From: Pseudonocardia kunmingensis
Lineage (GTDB): Bacteria > Actinomycetota > Actinomycetes > Mycobacteriales > Pseudonocardiaceae
Direction: 5' to 3'
Assembly (NCBI RefSeq): GCF_006716445.1
Contig: NZ_VFPA01000002.1
Location: 1,054,001 to 1,118,000, forward strand
Length of the DNA stretch: 64,000 nt
The notes below the pieces were generated by a model. It was given only the letters and a program-made list of their open reading frames with translations, ran no database searches and was not told the DNA's origin. Both the position numbers and the translations under genes were made by a program. The first letter of the stretch is position 1. Each line of letters begins with the position of its first letter. Shown piece after piece: positions 44,863 through 52,865 of this stretch.

Positions 44863-45800
44863 GTTTTCAGCTCCTCGCGGCGGGCGTCCTCCTCGCCGGT
44901 GATCACGTAGAAGACCATGCCGGCGTCCGAGACGTCGCCGTTCCCGACGAGCTCGAGCCGGGAGTGCAGCCACTCCCAGTTCTCGTCGCCGCTCTCGGTG
45001 AGGAAGTCCCAGAAGTCCATCTCGATGGGGCCGAGCCCGGAGTTCTGGTCGGGGATCTCGACGCGCTCGCAGCCCAGGTCGATCAGGTCCTCGTAGTCGT
45101 GGCCGCCGTGCTCCTCCGCGGCGTGGGTCTGGTTGAAGCTGTCCTCGCCGTGGGTGATGCACTCGACGTGCTCCCTGGCCTCCGGGTCCGCGGCGTCGAG
45201 CGCCATCCAGACCGTCTCGATGGGGCCGGCGAGGACGATCGAGAGCTGGTCCTCCTCGGTGGAGGCGTTGATCTCGGCCACGAGGTTCCGGGTGCCCGCC
45301 GCCAGCTGCTCGGGGTCGGTGTCGTCGAAGAACCGGGACATGTCGAAGCCGAAGCGCTCCCCGCCCTCCTGGACGCTCTCGGTCATGTTCTCGAGGTGTT
45401 CCTCGGACGAGTCCCAGATGTGGTCGTTGTAGTCGTAGTGCACGAGGTTCGCCTGCAGGTTGCGGTGCGCGAGGATCGCCAGCGCCATGGGCGCGGACGC
45501 CCAGTCGTCCTCGTCGTGCTGGTTGCCGTCCGCCGACATGGCGATGCGCCCGACCTCGGAGTCGAACGTGCTCTCCCCGCCGTCCCCACCGCCCTGGCCG
45601 TCCGCGGGAGCGCCCTGCGTGCCGTCGGCGCACCTCTCGGACTGGTCGAACAGCGGCCCCGACTCGTACCAGGCGCAGCCGTCGCCCGACCCGGACGCCT
45701 GCGTGCCGCACGCGGCGACGAGGGTGGTCGCCGCGAGCACGGCCAGGAGGGCGGTGGCGCGGGAAGCCCTGCGACGTGACGACGTGCGGCGTGACGACAT
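44847..45800 (-). CDS. Secreted lipoprotein with a nucleoside-hydrolase-like signature, function unknown
   Basis: A 317-aa protein with a basic N-terminus, a hydrophobic signal and a lipobox LVAAC (Cys near residue 31). An acidic Gly/Ser-rich linker follows. The core begins MSADGNQHDEDDWAS, resembling the Asp-rich calcium loop (DxDxxxDD) of inosine-uridine nucleoside hydrolases. It continues with NLVHYDYNDH and LSIVLAGPIETVWMAL, the last like the GPLTNLALAL turn of that fold. The protein is strongly acidic. It lies 115 bp downstream of the YjfF-type permease on the same strand, so it might supply free furanose sugar to that importer. The fold is my inference and activity is unproven. Confidence 0.6.
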   Translation of the reverse strand: MSSRRTSSRRRASRATALLAVLAATTLVAACGTQASGSGDGCAWYESGPLFDQSERCADGTQGAPADGQGGGDGGESTFDSEVGRIAMSADGNQHDEDDWASAPMALAILAHRNLQANLVHYDYNDHIWDSSEEHLENMTESVQEGGERFGFDMSRFFDDTDPEQLAAGTRNLVAEINASTEEDQLSIVLAGPIETVWMALDAADPEAREHVECITHGEDSFNQTHAAEEHGGHDYEDLIDLGCERVEIPDQNSGLGPIEMDFWDFLTESGDENWEWLHSRLELVGNGDVSDAGMVFYVITGEEDARREELKTYFGA

Positions 45801-45915
45801 GCGGGGTCGTGCCTCCTCGGGAACGCGGTTCGCTGGGGCGCCGGCGGCGGCCCCGGGTGTGATCCTGCGTGATGGAGGCTGAACCTGTGCTGAGAGACCC
45901 CCGCGGGACCGGCGT

Positions 45916-46905
45916 TCAGCCGGTGTGCGTGCGGCGGGCCAGCACCCGCTGCAGCACCACGAACACCAGCAGGAGCAGGCCGATCACGATCCGGGACCAC
46001 CAGGAGCTGAGCGTGCCCTCGAACGACAGGATCGTCTGGATCGTGCCGAGCACGAGCACGCCGAGCACGGAGCCGAGGACGAAACCGGAGCCGCCGGTGA
46101 GCAGCGTCCCGCCGATGACGACGGCGGCGATCGCGTCCAGCTCCACCCCGACGGCGTGCAGGCTGTAGCCGGACAGCATGTAGAAGGTGAACAGCAGGCC
46201 GCCCAGGGCGGAGCAGGCCCCGCTGATCACGTACACGCCCACCCTGGCCTGCGCCACCCGCAGCCCCATCAGCAGCGCGGACTGCGGGTTGCCGCCGACG
46301 GCGTACACCGTGCGGCCGAACCGGGTCAGGTGCAGCACGTAGACCGCGACGGCCACGACGGCGAGGGCGACGAGCGCGCTCGGGCTGAGGAACAGGTCCT
46401 CGCCCAGCGGTACCGCGGTCTGCGCGACCGTGCGGAACAGCGGGTCGTCGATCGGGACGGACTCCAGGTCGATCACGTAGCAGAGGCCCCGCGCGAGGAA
46501 CATCCCGGCGAGCGTGACGATGAACGGCTGGAGGTCGAGGTAGTGGATCACCGCGCCCATGGCGAGGCCGAAGAGCGCACCGCCCGCGAGGACCAGCACC
46601 ATCACGACCAGCGGCGGCCAGCCTGCGCGCAGCAGCGCCGCGGCCACCATCGTCGAGAGCGCGACGACCGACCCGACCGACAGGTCGATGCCCCCGGTGA
46701 GGATCACGAACGTCATCCCGACCGCGAGCACCACGAGGAAGGCGTTGTCGATCAGCAGGTTGAGCAGCACCTGCCCGGACCCGAACGACTCGTAGCGCAG
46801 CGCTCCGCCGGAGAACATCAGCACGAACAGCGCGAACGTCACGACGACCGGCAGGAACCGGGTGGGCACGCGGCGGGGGCGGAGGCGCCCGGCGAGGGCG
46901 GTCAT
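45916..46905 (-). CDS. yjfF: Furanose ABC transporter permease, YjfF type
   Basis: A 329-aa CUT2-family membrane subunit with about eight to ten spans. The family motif VLTGGIDLSVGSVVALS lies near residue 70 and AAVVIGGTLLTGGSGFVLGSVLG near residue 255. It overlaps the other permease by 4 bp, in the order binding protein, ATPase, permease, permease seen for E. coli ytfQ-ytfR-ytfT-yjfF (galactofuranose uptake). It should dimerise with the preceding gene product. Confidence 0.88.
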   Translation of the reverse strand: MTALAGRLRPRRVPTRFLPVVVTFALFVLMFSGGALRYESFGSGQVLLNLLIDNAFLVVLAVGMTFVILTGGIDLSVGSVVALSTMVAAALLRAGWPPLVVMVLVLAGGALFGLAMGAVIHYLDLQPFIVTLAGMFLARGLCYVIDLESVPIDDPLFRTVAQTAVPLGEDLFLSPSALVALAVVAVAVYVLHLTRFGRTVYAVGGNPQSALLMGLRVAQARVGVYVISGACSALGGLLFTFYMLSGYSLHAVGVELDAIAAVVIGGTLLTGGSGFVLGSVLGVLVLGTIQTILSFEGTLSSWWSRIVIGLLLLVFVVLQRVLARRTHTG

Positions 46906-47945
46906 CGCTTGGTCCCCGCCGTCTCGACCGGCACGGCGGGCGCCGCGGGGGGAGTGGCGTCCGCGCGGCGGCGTCGCCGCAGCAGTGCCCGTACCTTCGG
47001 CGCCTGGGCGAGGAACACCAGGATGACGACCAGCGCCTTGAACACGAGCGACACCTCCGGGGGGATGCCCACGGAGTAGATCGTGGTGGTCAGCGTCTGG
47101 ATCGTGAGCGCGCCGAGCAGGGTGCCGGCGATCGAGTAGCGCCCGCCGGCGAGCGAGGTACCACCGATGACGACGGCGAGGATCGCGTCGAGCTCCAGCC
47201 ACAGGCCGGCGTTGTTGGCGTCGGCGGCGTTGACGTTCGAGCTGATCATCAGGCCCGCCACGGCGGCGCACAGCGCGGCGAAGACGTAGACGGTCCACAC
47301 GATGCTGCGCGACCGCACGCCGGCGAGCCGGCTGGCCTCCGGGTTGATGCCCACGGCCTCGACGAGCGTGCCCAGGGCGGTGCGCCGGGTCACGAGCGAC
47401 ACCAGCGCGTACACCGCCGCGGCCACCACCACCGTCAGCGGGACGGCGAGCAGGGCGCTGCCGGACAGGCCGGAGAAGAACCCGTTGTTCACGGTGATGA
47501 TCTGCCCGTCGGTGACGAGCTGGGCGAGGCCGCGCCCGGCCGTCATCAGCACGAGCGTGGCGATGATCGGCTGGATGCCGAGGCGGGCGACGAGGAAGCC
47601 GTTCCACGCGCCGAGCGCCACCGCGAGCGCGAGGGCGAGCCCGATGCCGGCGAGCGCGGCGCCGGGGCTCGCCGGGTCGGGACTGCTCGCGATCCACGTG
47701 CACGCCACCGCGCCGGAGATCGCGACGACCGCGCCGACGGACAGGTCGATCCCGCGCGTGGCGATCACCAGCGTCATGCCGAGCGCGACCAGCGCCAGCG
47801 GGGCGCCGTTGTGCAGGATGTCCACGAGGCTCCCGTAGAGCCTGCCGTCCTGCAGCCGCACCGCGAAGAAGCTCGGCGTCACCGCCAGGTTGAGCAGCAG
47901 CAGGGCGACGAGCGGCCAGACCGGCTTGCGCAGCAGCTCACGCAC
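46902..47945 (-). CDS. ytfT: Furanose ABC transporter permease, YtfT type
   Basis: A 347-aa CUT2-family permease starting at GTG 47945, overlapping the ATPase stop by 8 bp. It has VIATRGIDLSVGAVVAISGA near residue 62, and AVVIGGTSLAGGRYSIAGTLLG. The cytoplasmic C-terminus is long, basic and Ala/Pro-rich. It pairs with the YjfF-type permease to form the channel. Confidence 0.88.
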   Translation of the reverse strand: MRELLRKPVWPLVALLLLNLAVTPSFFAVRLQDGRLYGSLVDILHNGAPLALVALGMTLVIATRGIDLSVGAVVAISGAVACTWIASSPDPASPGAALAGIGLALALAVALGAWNGFLVARLGIQPIIATLVLMTAGRGLAQLVTDGQIITVNNGFFSGLSGSALLAVPLTVVVAAAVYALVSLVTRRTALGTLVEAVGINPEASRLAGVRSRSIVWTVYVFAALCAAVAGLMISSNVNAADANNAGLWLELDAILAVVIGGTSLAGGRYSIAGTLLGALTIQTLTTTIYSVGIPPEVSLVFKALVVILVFLAQAPKVRALLRRRRRADATPPAAPAVPVETAGTKR

Positions 47946-49458
47946 GGGCGTCCCCTCCGGTGGCGATCAGCTCCATGACCCGGTCCAGCTCCACGTCCTC
48001 GCCCGCGAGCTCGGCCACCGGCCTGCGGTCGCGCAGGACGAGCACGCGGTCGGACAACCGCACGACCTCGTCGAGCTCCGCGGAGATGAACACGACCGCG
48101 GTGCCCTGGCGGGCCTGCTCGGCGACGAGCTCCTGGATCTGGGCCTTCGCGCCGACGTCGATGCCGCGCGTCGGCTCGTCGAGGATGAGCAGCCGCGGCT
48201 GCGTGATCAGCCACCGGGCCAGCAGCACCTTCTGCTGGTTGCCGCCCGACAGGTTGCGCAGCAGCGCGTCCGGGTCGGCCGGGCGGATGTCGAGCAGCTC
48301 GATCCAGCGCCGGGTGAGCTCGTCCTGGCGGCGCCGCGGGATCCGGCGGGTCCAGCCGCGGGAGGCCTGCATCGCGAGCACGATGTTGTCCCGCACCGAC
48401 AGGTCCGCGACCACGCCTTCGGCCTTGCGGTCCTCGGAGCTGAACGCGATGCCGGCGTCGATCGCCGCGCGCGGGGTCCGCAGGCGCACCGGGCGCCCGC
48501 CGACCGTGACCTCGCCGGTGTCGGCGCGGTCGGCGCCGAACAGCAGCCGCGCGAGCTCGGTGCGCCCGGACCCGAGGAGCCCCGCCAGCCCGACGACCTC
48601 GCCCGCCCGGACCGCGAGGTCCACCGGCGCGACCGCACCGCGACGCCCGAGCCCGGCCGCCGCGACGACGGGCGGCGCCGCGTCGGCGGCGGGCTCGGCG
48701 GGCGCGCGGTCGAGCCGCTCCAGCACCTCGAGCTCGCGGCCCACCATCGCGGACACGAGCTGCACCCGCGAGATCTCGGAGGTGCGGTGCTCACCGACCC
48801 GGCGCCCGTTGCGCAGCACGGTCATGCGGTCGGAGATCTCGTAGACCTGCTCGATGAAGTGCGACACGAACAGGATCGCGACCCCCTTCCCGCGCAGCCG
48901 GCGGACCACCCGGAAGAGCTCGGCGACCTCGCCCGCGTCCAGGCTGGAGGTGGGCTCGTCGAGCACCAGCACCCGGGCGTCCACCTCGACGGCCCGGGCG
49001 ATCGCGACGAGCTGCTGGAGCGCGATCGGGTGGGCGCCGAGCTGCGAGGCCGGGTCGAGGTCCAGGTGCAGGCCGGCCAGCACCTCGGCGGCGCGGCGGC
49101 GCACGCCGCGCCAGTCGATGCGACCGGCGCGGCGCGGCTCGCGCCCGAGCAGCAGGTTCTCCGCCACCGAGAGGTTCGGGCAGAGGTTCACCTCCTGGTA
49201 GACCGTGCTGATCCCGGCGGCCTGGGCCGCGGCCGGTCCGGTGAACGCCACCGGCTCGCCGAGCACCCGGATCTCGCCCGCGTCCACCGGGTGCACCCCG
49301 GTGAGCGCCTTGATCAGCGTCGACTTCCCGGCCCCGTTCTCACCCATCAGGGCGTGCACCTCGCCCGGGTACAGCCGCAGGTCCACCGACTCGAGGGCCT
49401 GGACCGGCCCGAACGCCACGGAGATGCCGGTCATCTCCACCAGGGGGGCCTGCTCCAT
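47938..49458 (-). CDS. ytfR: Furanose ABC transporter ATPase, YtfR type (two ABC domains)
   Basis: A 506-aa fused double ATPase typical of CUT2 sugar importers. Domain 1 has Walker A GENGAGKST, a degenerate signature (QLGAHPIALQQLVAIARA) and Walker B VLVLDEPTSSLD. Domain 2 has a modified Walker A GLLGSGRTEL, the canonical signature NLSGGNQQKV and Walker B LLILDEPTRGID. Only one composite site therefore looks fully competent, as in RbsA-like proteins. ATG 49458 overlaps the binding-protein stop (ATGA). Confidence 0.93.
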   Translation of the reverse strand: MEQAPLVEMTGISVAFGPVQALESVDLRLYPGEVHALMGENGAGKSTLIKALTGVHPVDAGEIRVLGEPVAFTGPAAAQAAGISTVYQEVNLCPNLSVAENLLLGREPRRAGRIDWRGVRRRAAEVLAGLHLDLDPASQLGAHPIALQQLVAIARAVEVDARVLVLDEPTSSLDAGEVAELFRVVRRLRGKGVAILFVSHFIEQVYEISDRMTVLRNGRRVGEHRTSEISRVQLVSAMVGRELEVLERLDRAPAEPAADAAPPVVAAAGLGRRGAVAPVDLAVRAGEVVGLAGLLGSGRTELARLLFGADRADTGEVTVGGRPVRLRTPRAAIDAGIAFSSEDRKAEGVVADLSVRDNIVLAMQASRGWTRRIPRRRQDELTRRWIELLDIRPADPDALLRNLSGGNQQKVLLARWLITQPRLLILDEPTRGIDVGAKAQIQELVAEQARQGTAVVFISAELDEVVRLSDRVLVLRDRRPVAELAGEDVELDRVMELIATGGDARA

Positions 49459-50471
49459 CAGTACTGGCGGCTCGGCAGCGCGGCCTTGGCGGCCTCGGTG
49501 TCGAACGTCGTCTCCTCCGTGACGACGCGTGCGGGCACCTCCTCGCCTGCGGCGACCTTCTGCACGAGGTCCATCAGCTGCGGGCCGAGCAGCGGGTTGC
49601 ACTCCACGATGTAGTTGATCTTGCCGTCGGCGAGCGCCTGCATGCCGTCCTTCACCGCGTCGACGGTGATGATCTGGATGTCCTGCCCGGGCACCTTGCC
49701 GGCCGCCTCGATCGCCTCGATCGCCCCGAGACCCATGTCGTCGTTGTGGGCGTACAGGACGTCGATGTCCGGGTGCGACTTCAGGAACGCCTCCATCACC
49801 TGCCGGCCGCCCGAGCGCGTGAAGTCGCCGGTCTGGGACGCGATGACCGTCAGGTTCGGGTTCTGCGCGATCACCTCCGCGAAGCCCTCCTGCCGGTCGA
49901 TCGCCGGCGCCGAACCGGTGGTGCCCTGCAGCTCGACGATGTTGACCGGTTCGGTCGCGCCCGCGGTCTGCTCCAGCAGCCACTGCCCGGCCTTGCGGCC
50001 CTCCTCGATGAAGTCGGACCCGAGGAAGGTGGCGTACAGCGAGGTGTCGGCCGAGTCGACCGAGCGGTCGGTGAGGATCACCGGGATGTTGGCGCGCTTG
50101 GCCTCCATGAGCACGGTGTCCCAGCCGGACTCGACGACCGGGCTGAAGGCGATCACGTCCACCCGCTGCTGGATGAACGAGCGGATCGCCTTGATCTGGT
50201 TCTCCTGCTTCTGCTGGGCGTCGGAGAACTGCAGCTCGATGCCGGCGGCGGCCGCGGAGTCCTGCACCGACTTCGTGTTCGCGGTGCGCCAGCCGCTCTC
50301 CGCGCCGACCTGGGAGAACCCGAGGGTGAGCGGCTCGCCGCCGGCAGGGGCGCCTGCTGCATCCCCGCCCCCTTCCCCGCCGCCGCCTCCGCAGCCGGCC
50401 AGCACGAGCGCGGCCGCTGCCGCGGCAGCGAGCATCCGGAGCGCGGGCAACCTCGTCGTCGTCATGCGCAC
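49458..50471 (-). CDS. ytfQ: Furanose-binding lipoprotein, YtfQ type
   Basis: A 337-aa periplasmic-binding-protein-like lipoprotein. The signal peptide ends at lipobox VLAGC (about residue 26) and a Gly-rich linker follows. LTLGFSQVGAESGWRTAN, AQQKQENQIKAIRSF and VSQTGDFTRS-type segments (here IASQTGDFTRSGG) strongly resemble E. coli YtfQ, which binds galactofuranose. The start is GTG 50471 or ATG 50465, behind GAGGAGG. A LacI-type operator lies 75 bp upstream. No sugar kinase or isomerase is linked. Confidence 0.9.
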   Translation of the reverse strand: MRMTTTRLPALRMLAAAAAAALVLAGCGGGGGEGGGDAAGAPAGGEPLTLGFSQVGAESGWRTANTKSVQDSAAAAGIELQFSDAQQKQENQIKAIRSFIQQRVDVIAFSPVVESGWDTVLMEAKRANIPVILTDRSVDSADTSLYATFLGSDFIEEGRKAGQWLLEQTAGATEPVNIVELQGTTGSAPAIDRQEGFAEVIAQNPNLTVIASQTGDFTRSGGRQVMEAFLKSHPDIDVLYAHNDDMGLGAIEAIEAAGKVPGQDIQIITVDAVKDGMQALADGKINYIVECNPLLGPQLMDLVQKVAAGEEVPARVVTEETTFDTEAAKAALPSRQY

Positions 50472-50545
50472 GGCGCCTCCTCAGGCGGTCATCGGGCGGC
50501 GGGACCACCGGCCCTGGTGTGATGCACGTCCCACCGGCGCGTAAC

Positions 50546-50559
50546 TGTGAGCGCTAACA
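50546..50559. promoter_or_regulatory. LacI-family operator upstream of the furanose importer
   Basis: TGTGAGCGCTAACA is a near-perfect palindrome (one mismatch) around the central AGCGCT typical of LacI/GalR operators in actinobacteria. It sits 75 bp before the ytfQ start, where a promoter is expected. No lacI-type gene exists in the window, so the regulator must be encoded elsewhere. Confidence 0.7.
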
Positions 50560-50576
50560 TGGGTCGCCGTCAAGGG

Positions 50577-50612
50577 CCCCGGGCGTCACGAGCCGATAAC
50601 GTGCGCCCGGGG
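50577..50612 (-). terminator. Terminator-like hairpin after the XRE-cupin gene
   Basis: CCCCGGGCG-T-CACG pairs with CGTG-CGCCCGGGG (13 bp with one bulged T) around a 9-nt loop. It lies 18 bp beyond the stop codon of the leftward XRE gene and before the ytfQ operator, so it probably separates these two same-strand units. There is no T-run. Confidence 0.65.
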
Positions 50613-50629
50613 GCGTCGGGCCGTGGTGC

Positions 50630-51208
50630 TCAGTGGTGCGACGGCGACAGGTGGGCGCGCTCGCCCTGGGGCCCGAACAGCGTGAGCAGCTCCGCGGGCC
50701 GGCGGCCTGCGCTGCCGATCCGGTGCGGGATGCGGGTGTCGAACTCCGCGGCCTCGCCGGGGCCGAGGTGGAACTCCTGCTCACCGAGCACGAACCGGAC
50801 GTGCCCGTCGAGGACGTAGAACCACTCGTAGCCCTCGTGGGTCTGCAGGTCCGTCGTCTCCGACCGGCCGGCGGGCGGGTAGATCACCTTGTAGGCCTGG
50901 ACGCCCCCGGCCCGCCGGGTCAGCGGCACCACCGTGTACCCGGACCGGCGCACGGGCTTCATGTGGATGCGCGGGTCGCCGGTGGGCGGCGCCGCGACCA
51001 GCTCGTCGAGCGGGACGCCGTGCGCCCGGGCCAGCGGCAGCAGCTGCTCCAGCGTGGGGCGGAGCCTGCCGGTCTCGAGGCGCGACAGCGTGCTCGCCGT
51101 GAGTCCGGTCTCGGTAGCCAGCTCCGCCAACGTGGTGCCGCGCGCCCGGCGCAGCGCCCGCAGGCGCGGCCCGACCCCGGCGAGGACGTCGTACTCCGTG
51201 TCGCTCAT
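50630..51208 (-). CDS. XRE-family regulator with C-terminal cupin domain
   Basis: A 192-aa transcription factor. The N-terminal helix-turn-helix RLRALRRARGTTLAELA, then GLTASTLSRLETGRLRPT, covers about residues 14-65. The C-terminal cupin barrel (about 105-185) includes QTHEGYEWFYVLDGHVRFVLG (read in two parts) and FDTRIPHRIGS. Such XRE-cupin proteins sense small metabolites and often control adjacent transport or catabolic genes. It is divergent from the hydrolase remnant/methyltransferase operon, with TTGCA repeats between. ATG 51208 has no strong ribosome site. Confidence 0.88.
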   Translation of the reverse strand: MSDTEYDVLAGVGPRLRALRRARGTTLAELATETGLTASTLSRLETGRLRPTLEQLLPLARAHGVPLDELVAAPPTGDPRIHMKPVRRSGYTVVPLTRRAGGVQAYKVIYPPAGRSETTDLQTHEGYEWFYVLDGHVRFVLGEQEFHLGPGEAAEFDTRIPHRIGSAGRRPAELLTLFGPQGERAHLSPSHH

Positions 51209-51218
51209 GGCGCCATCG

Positions 51219-51253
51219 TGCAGATCCGCAACATTACTTGCAAGTGTGCAACG
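51219..51253. promoter_or_regulatory. TTGCA-type repeats in the XRE/hydrolase divergent region
   Basis: The inverted repeat TTGCA-N4-TGCAA (51238-51251) has a related GCAAC element at 51227, in the 79-bp gap between divergent genes. A/T content is locally raised. This is a plausible operator for the XRE-cupin regulator. Confidence 0.45.
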
Positions 51254-51287
51254 TCGGTCCCGATGCTGGTGGCGGAGGTGAGACCCG

Positions 51288-51632
51288 ATGATCAGAACAG
51301 TCCGATCGGGCGTGGCGGTGGTGGCGGTCGCTCTCGCGCTGACGACGGCGTGCGCGACGGGAGAGGCGCGGCAGCCCGGCCCGTCGGCCGTGGACACCGC
51401 GACCCGCGACGACGCCGAGTTCGCCGAGCGGTTCCGCCACGGGACGGCCGACGTCGACGGGGTGCGGATGCTCGGGCTGCTCCCGTTCACCCGGTCCACG
51501 GTCGAGCCGCGCATGCCGCACATCACCCGCGCGGTCGAGGTGCCGGGAGCGGGCCACTGGCTGCCCGAGGAGAACCCGGAGTTCGTCACCGCGCAGCTGC
51601 TGGCGTTCCTCGCGGACGGGGCGGCCCGATGA
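51288..51632 (+). pseudogene. Internally deleted alpha/beta hydrolase (epoxide hydrolase/dehalogenase-like remnant)
   Basis: The intact 114-aa frame begins with a lipoprotein-type signal (ALTTAC lipobox). It then shows the start of an alpha/beta hydrolase (FAERFRHGTADVDGVRM) and jumps straight to the family's C-terminal end, VPGAGHWLPEENPEF, with the catalytic-triad His. The oxyanion HGxP strand, the nucleophile elbow (GxDxG or GxSxG) and the cap domain are missing, roughly 180-200 residues by comparison with typical ~300-aa members. The deletion is in frame, so a small protein may be made, but it cannot be catalytic. Its stop overlaps the methyltransferase start. Confidence 0.75.
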
Positions 51633-52255
51633 CCGCCCACGACGAGGCCGCCGTGTTCTGGGAGCGCCTCTACGCCTCCCGGTCCGGCGGGGGCGGGCGC
51701 GCCAACCCGCTGCTCGTCGAGACGGCCGAGCCGCTGCGCCCGGGTCTCGCGCTGGACCTGGGCTGCGGCGCGGGCGGCGACACCCTGTGGCTCGCGCAGC
51801 GCGGCTGGCGGGTCGCCGCGGTGGACATCTCGGGCACCGCCGTCGACCGGGTCCAGGCCCGCGCTCGCGAGCTGGGCGTCGGGGCCCGCGTGACCGGCGA
51901 GCGGCACGATCTGACGACGAGCTTCCCGGGCGGGAGCTTCGACCTCGTCTCCGCGCAGTACCTGCACACCCCGTTCGCGTTCCCCCGCGGCCGGGTGCTG
52001 CGCGCCGCGGCGCAGGCGCTGCGGCCGGGTGGCCTGCTCCTGGTCGTCGACCACGGCTCCATCGCGCCGTGGTCGTGGAACCAGGACCCGGACACGCACT
52101 TCCCGACGCCGGACGAGGTCGCCGCCGACCTCGCCCTCGACCCCGCCGGGTGGACCGTGGTGCGCGCGGACACGCCGCGTCGCCGCGCCACCGGACCGGC
52201 CGGGGAGACCGCCACCGTCACCGACAACGTCCTGCTCGTCCGGCGAGGCCGCTGA
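51629..52255 (+). CDS. Class I SAM-dependent methyltransferase
   Basis: A 208-aa Rossmann-fold methyltransferase. Motif I LALDLGCGAGGDTLWLAQRG (about residues 40-59) is followed by VAAVDISGTAVDR with the acidic ribose ligand, then SFDLVSAQYLHTPF and LRPGGLLLVVDHG. The small single-domain architecture resembles TehB/thiopurine-type methyltransferases acting on small molecules. ATG 51629 overlaps the previous stop. It also overlaps the DinB-like gene by one base, forming a small operon. Confidence 0.88.
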   Translation: MTAHDEAAVFWERLYASRSGGGGRANPLLVETAEPLRPGLALDLGCGAGGDTLWLAQRGWRVAAVDISGTAVDRVQARARELGVGARVTGERHDLTTSFPGGSFDLVSAQYLHTPFAFPRGRVLRAAAQALRPGGLLLVVDHGSIAPWSWNQDPDTHFPTPDEVAADLALDPAGWTVVRADTPRRRATGPAGETATVTDNVLLVRRGR

Positions 52256-52734
52256 TGCCGCGCAGGGACAGCGGGCCCCCGCGCACCGGGGCGGGCGAGA
52301 AGGCCACCCTGCAGGGGTTCCTCGACCACCTGCGCCGCGCGGTGGCGGACAAGGCCACCGGCGTGCCGGAGCCGCAGGTCCGCACCGGCGGGGTGCCCTC
52401 GGGCACCAGCCTCCTGGGACTGGTGAAGCACCTGACCGCCGTCGAGCGCTTCTACTTCCTCGGTGAGCGGGTCGACGACTGGGCCGCCACCTTCCGGCCG
52501 TCCGCGGCAGAGACGGCCGACGGCGTGCTGGCCGCCTACCGGGACGTGGTCGAGCGGGCGAACCAGGTGATCGAGTCGTGTGCGGACCTCACGCTCCCGG
52601 CCCCCCGCCCGCCGCGCCGCGGACCGTCGCCCTCCATGCGGTGGGTGCTGGTGCACATGATCGAGGAGACCGGCCGGCACGCCGGGCACGCCGACATCCT
52701 GCGCGAGCAGATCGACGGCTCGACCGGGCGGTGA
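52255..52734 (+). CDS. DinB/DUF664-family four-helix-bundle protein
   Basis: A 159-aa protein with the metal-binding histidine pattern of the DinB-like (mycothiol-dependent maleylpyruvate isomerase) superfamily: LVKHLTAVERFYFLG (first His), WVLVHMIEETGRHAGHADILREQ (two more, split by the turn). Members include thiol-dependent S-transferases using mycothiol or bacillithiol. It is translationally coupled to the methyltransferase. A small-molecule detoxification role is plausible, but the substrate is unknown. Confidence 0.85.
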   Translation: MPRRDSGPPRTGAGEKATLQGFLDHLRRAVADKATGVPEPQVRTGGVPSGTSLLGLVKHLTAVERFYFLGERVDDWAATFRPSAAETADGVLAAYRDVVERANQVIESCADLTLPAPRPPRRGPSPSMRWVLVHMIEETGRHAGHADILREQIDGSTGR

Positions 52735-52839
52735 GGGTCAGGACGCCGCCCTCGGATGGCTGTACGCGCCACGGGTCTCGAGCGCTCACCTCACCGGCAG
52801 GAGATGGCCCGCTAGGTCGAGACGCGCGGCGCGGCCCGG

Positions 52840-52865
52840 GTGAGCCCGCCGCCGCGCGGGCTCAC
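52840..52865. terminator. Bidirectional hairpin between DinB-like and epimerase genes
   Basis: GTGAGCCCGC-N6-GCGGGCTCAC, a perfect 10-bp stem with a 6-nt loop, lies between converging genes and includes the epimerase stop codon (52862-52864). No T-run is present. Confidence 0.7.
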
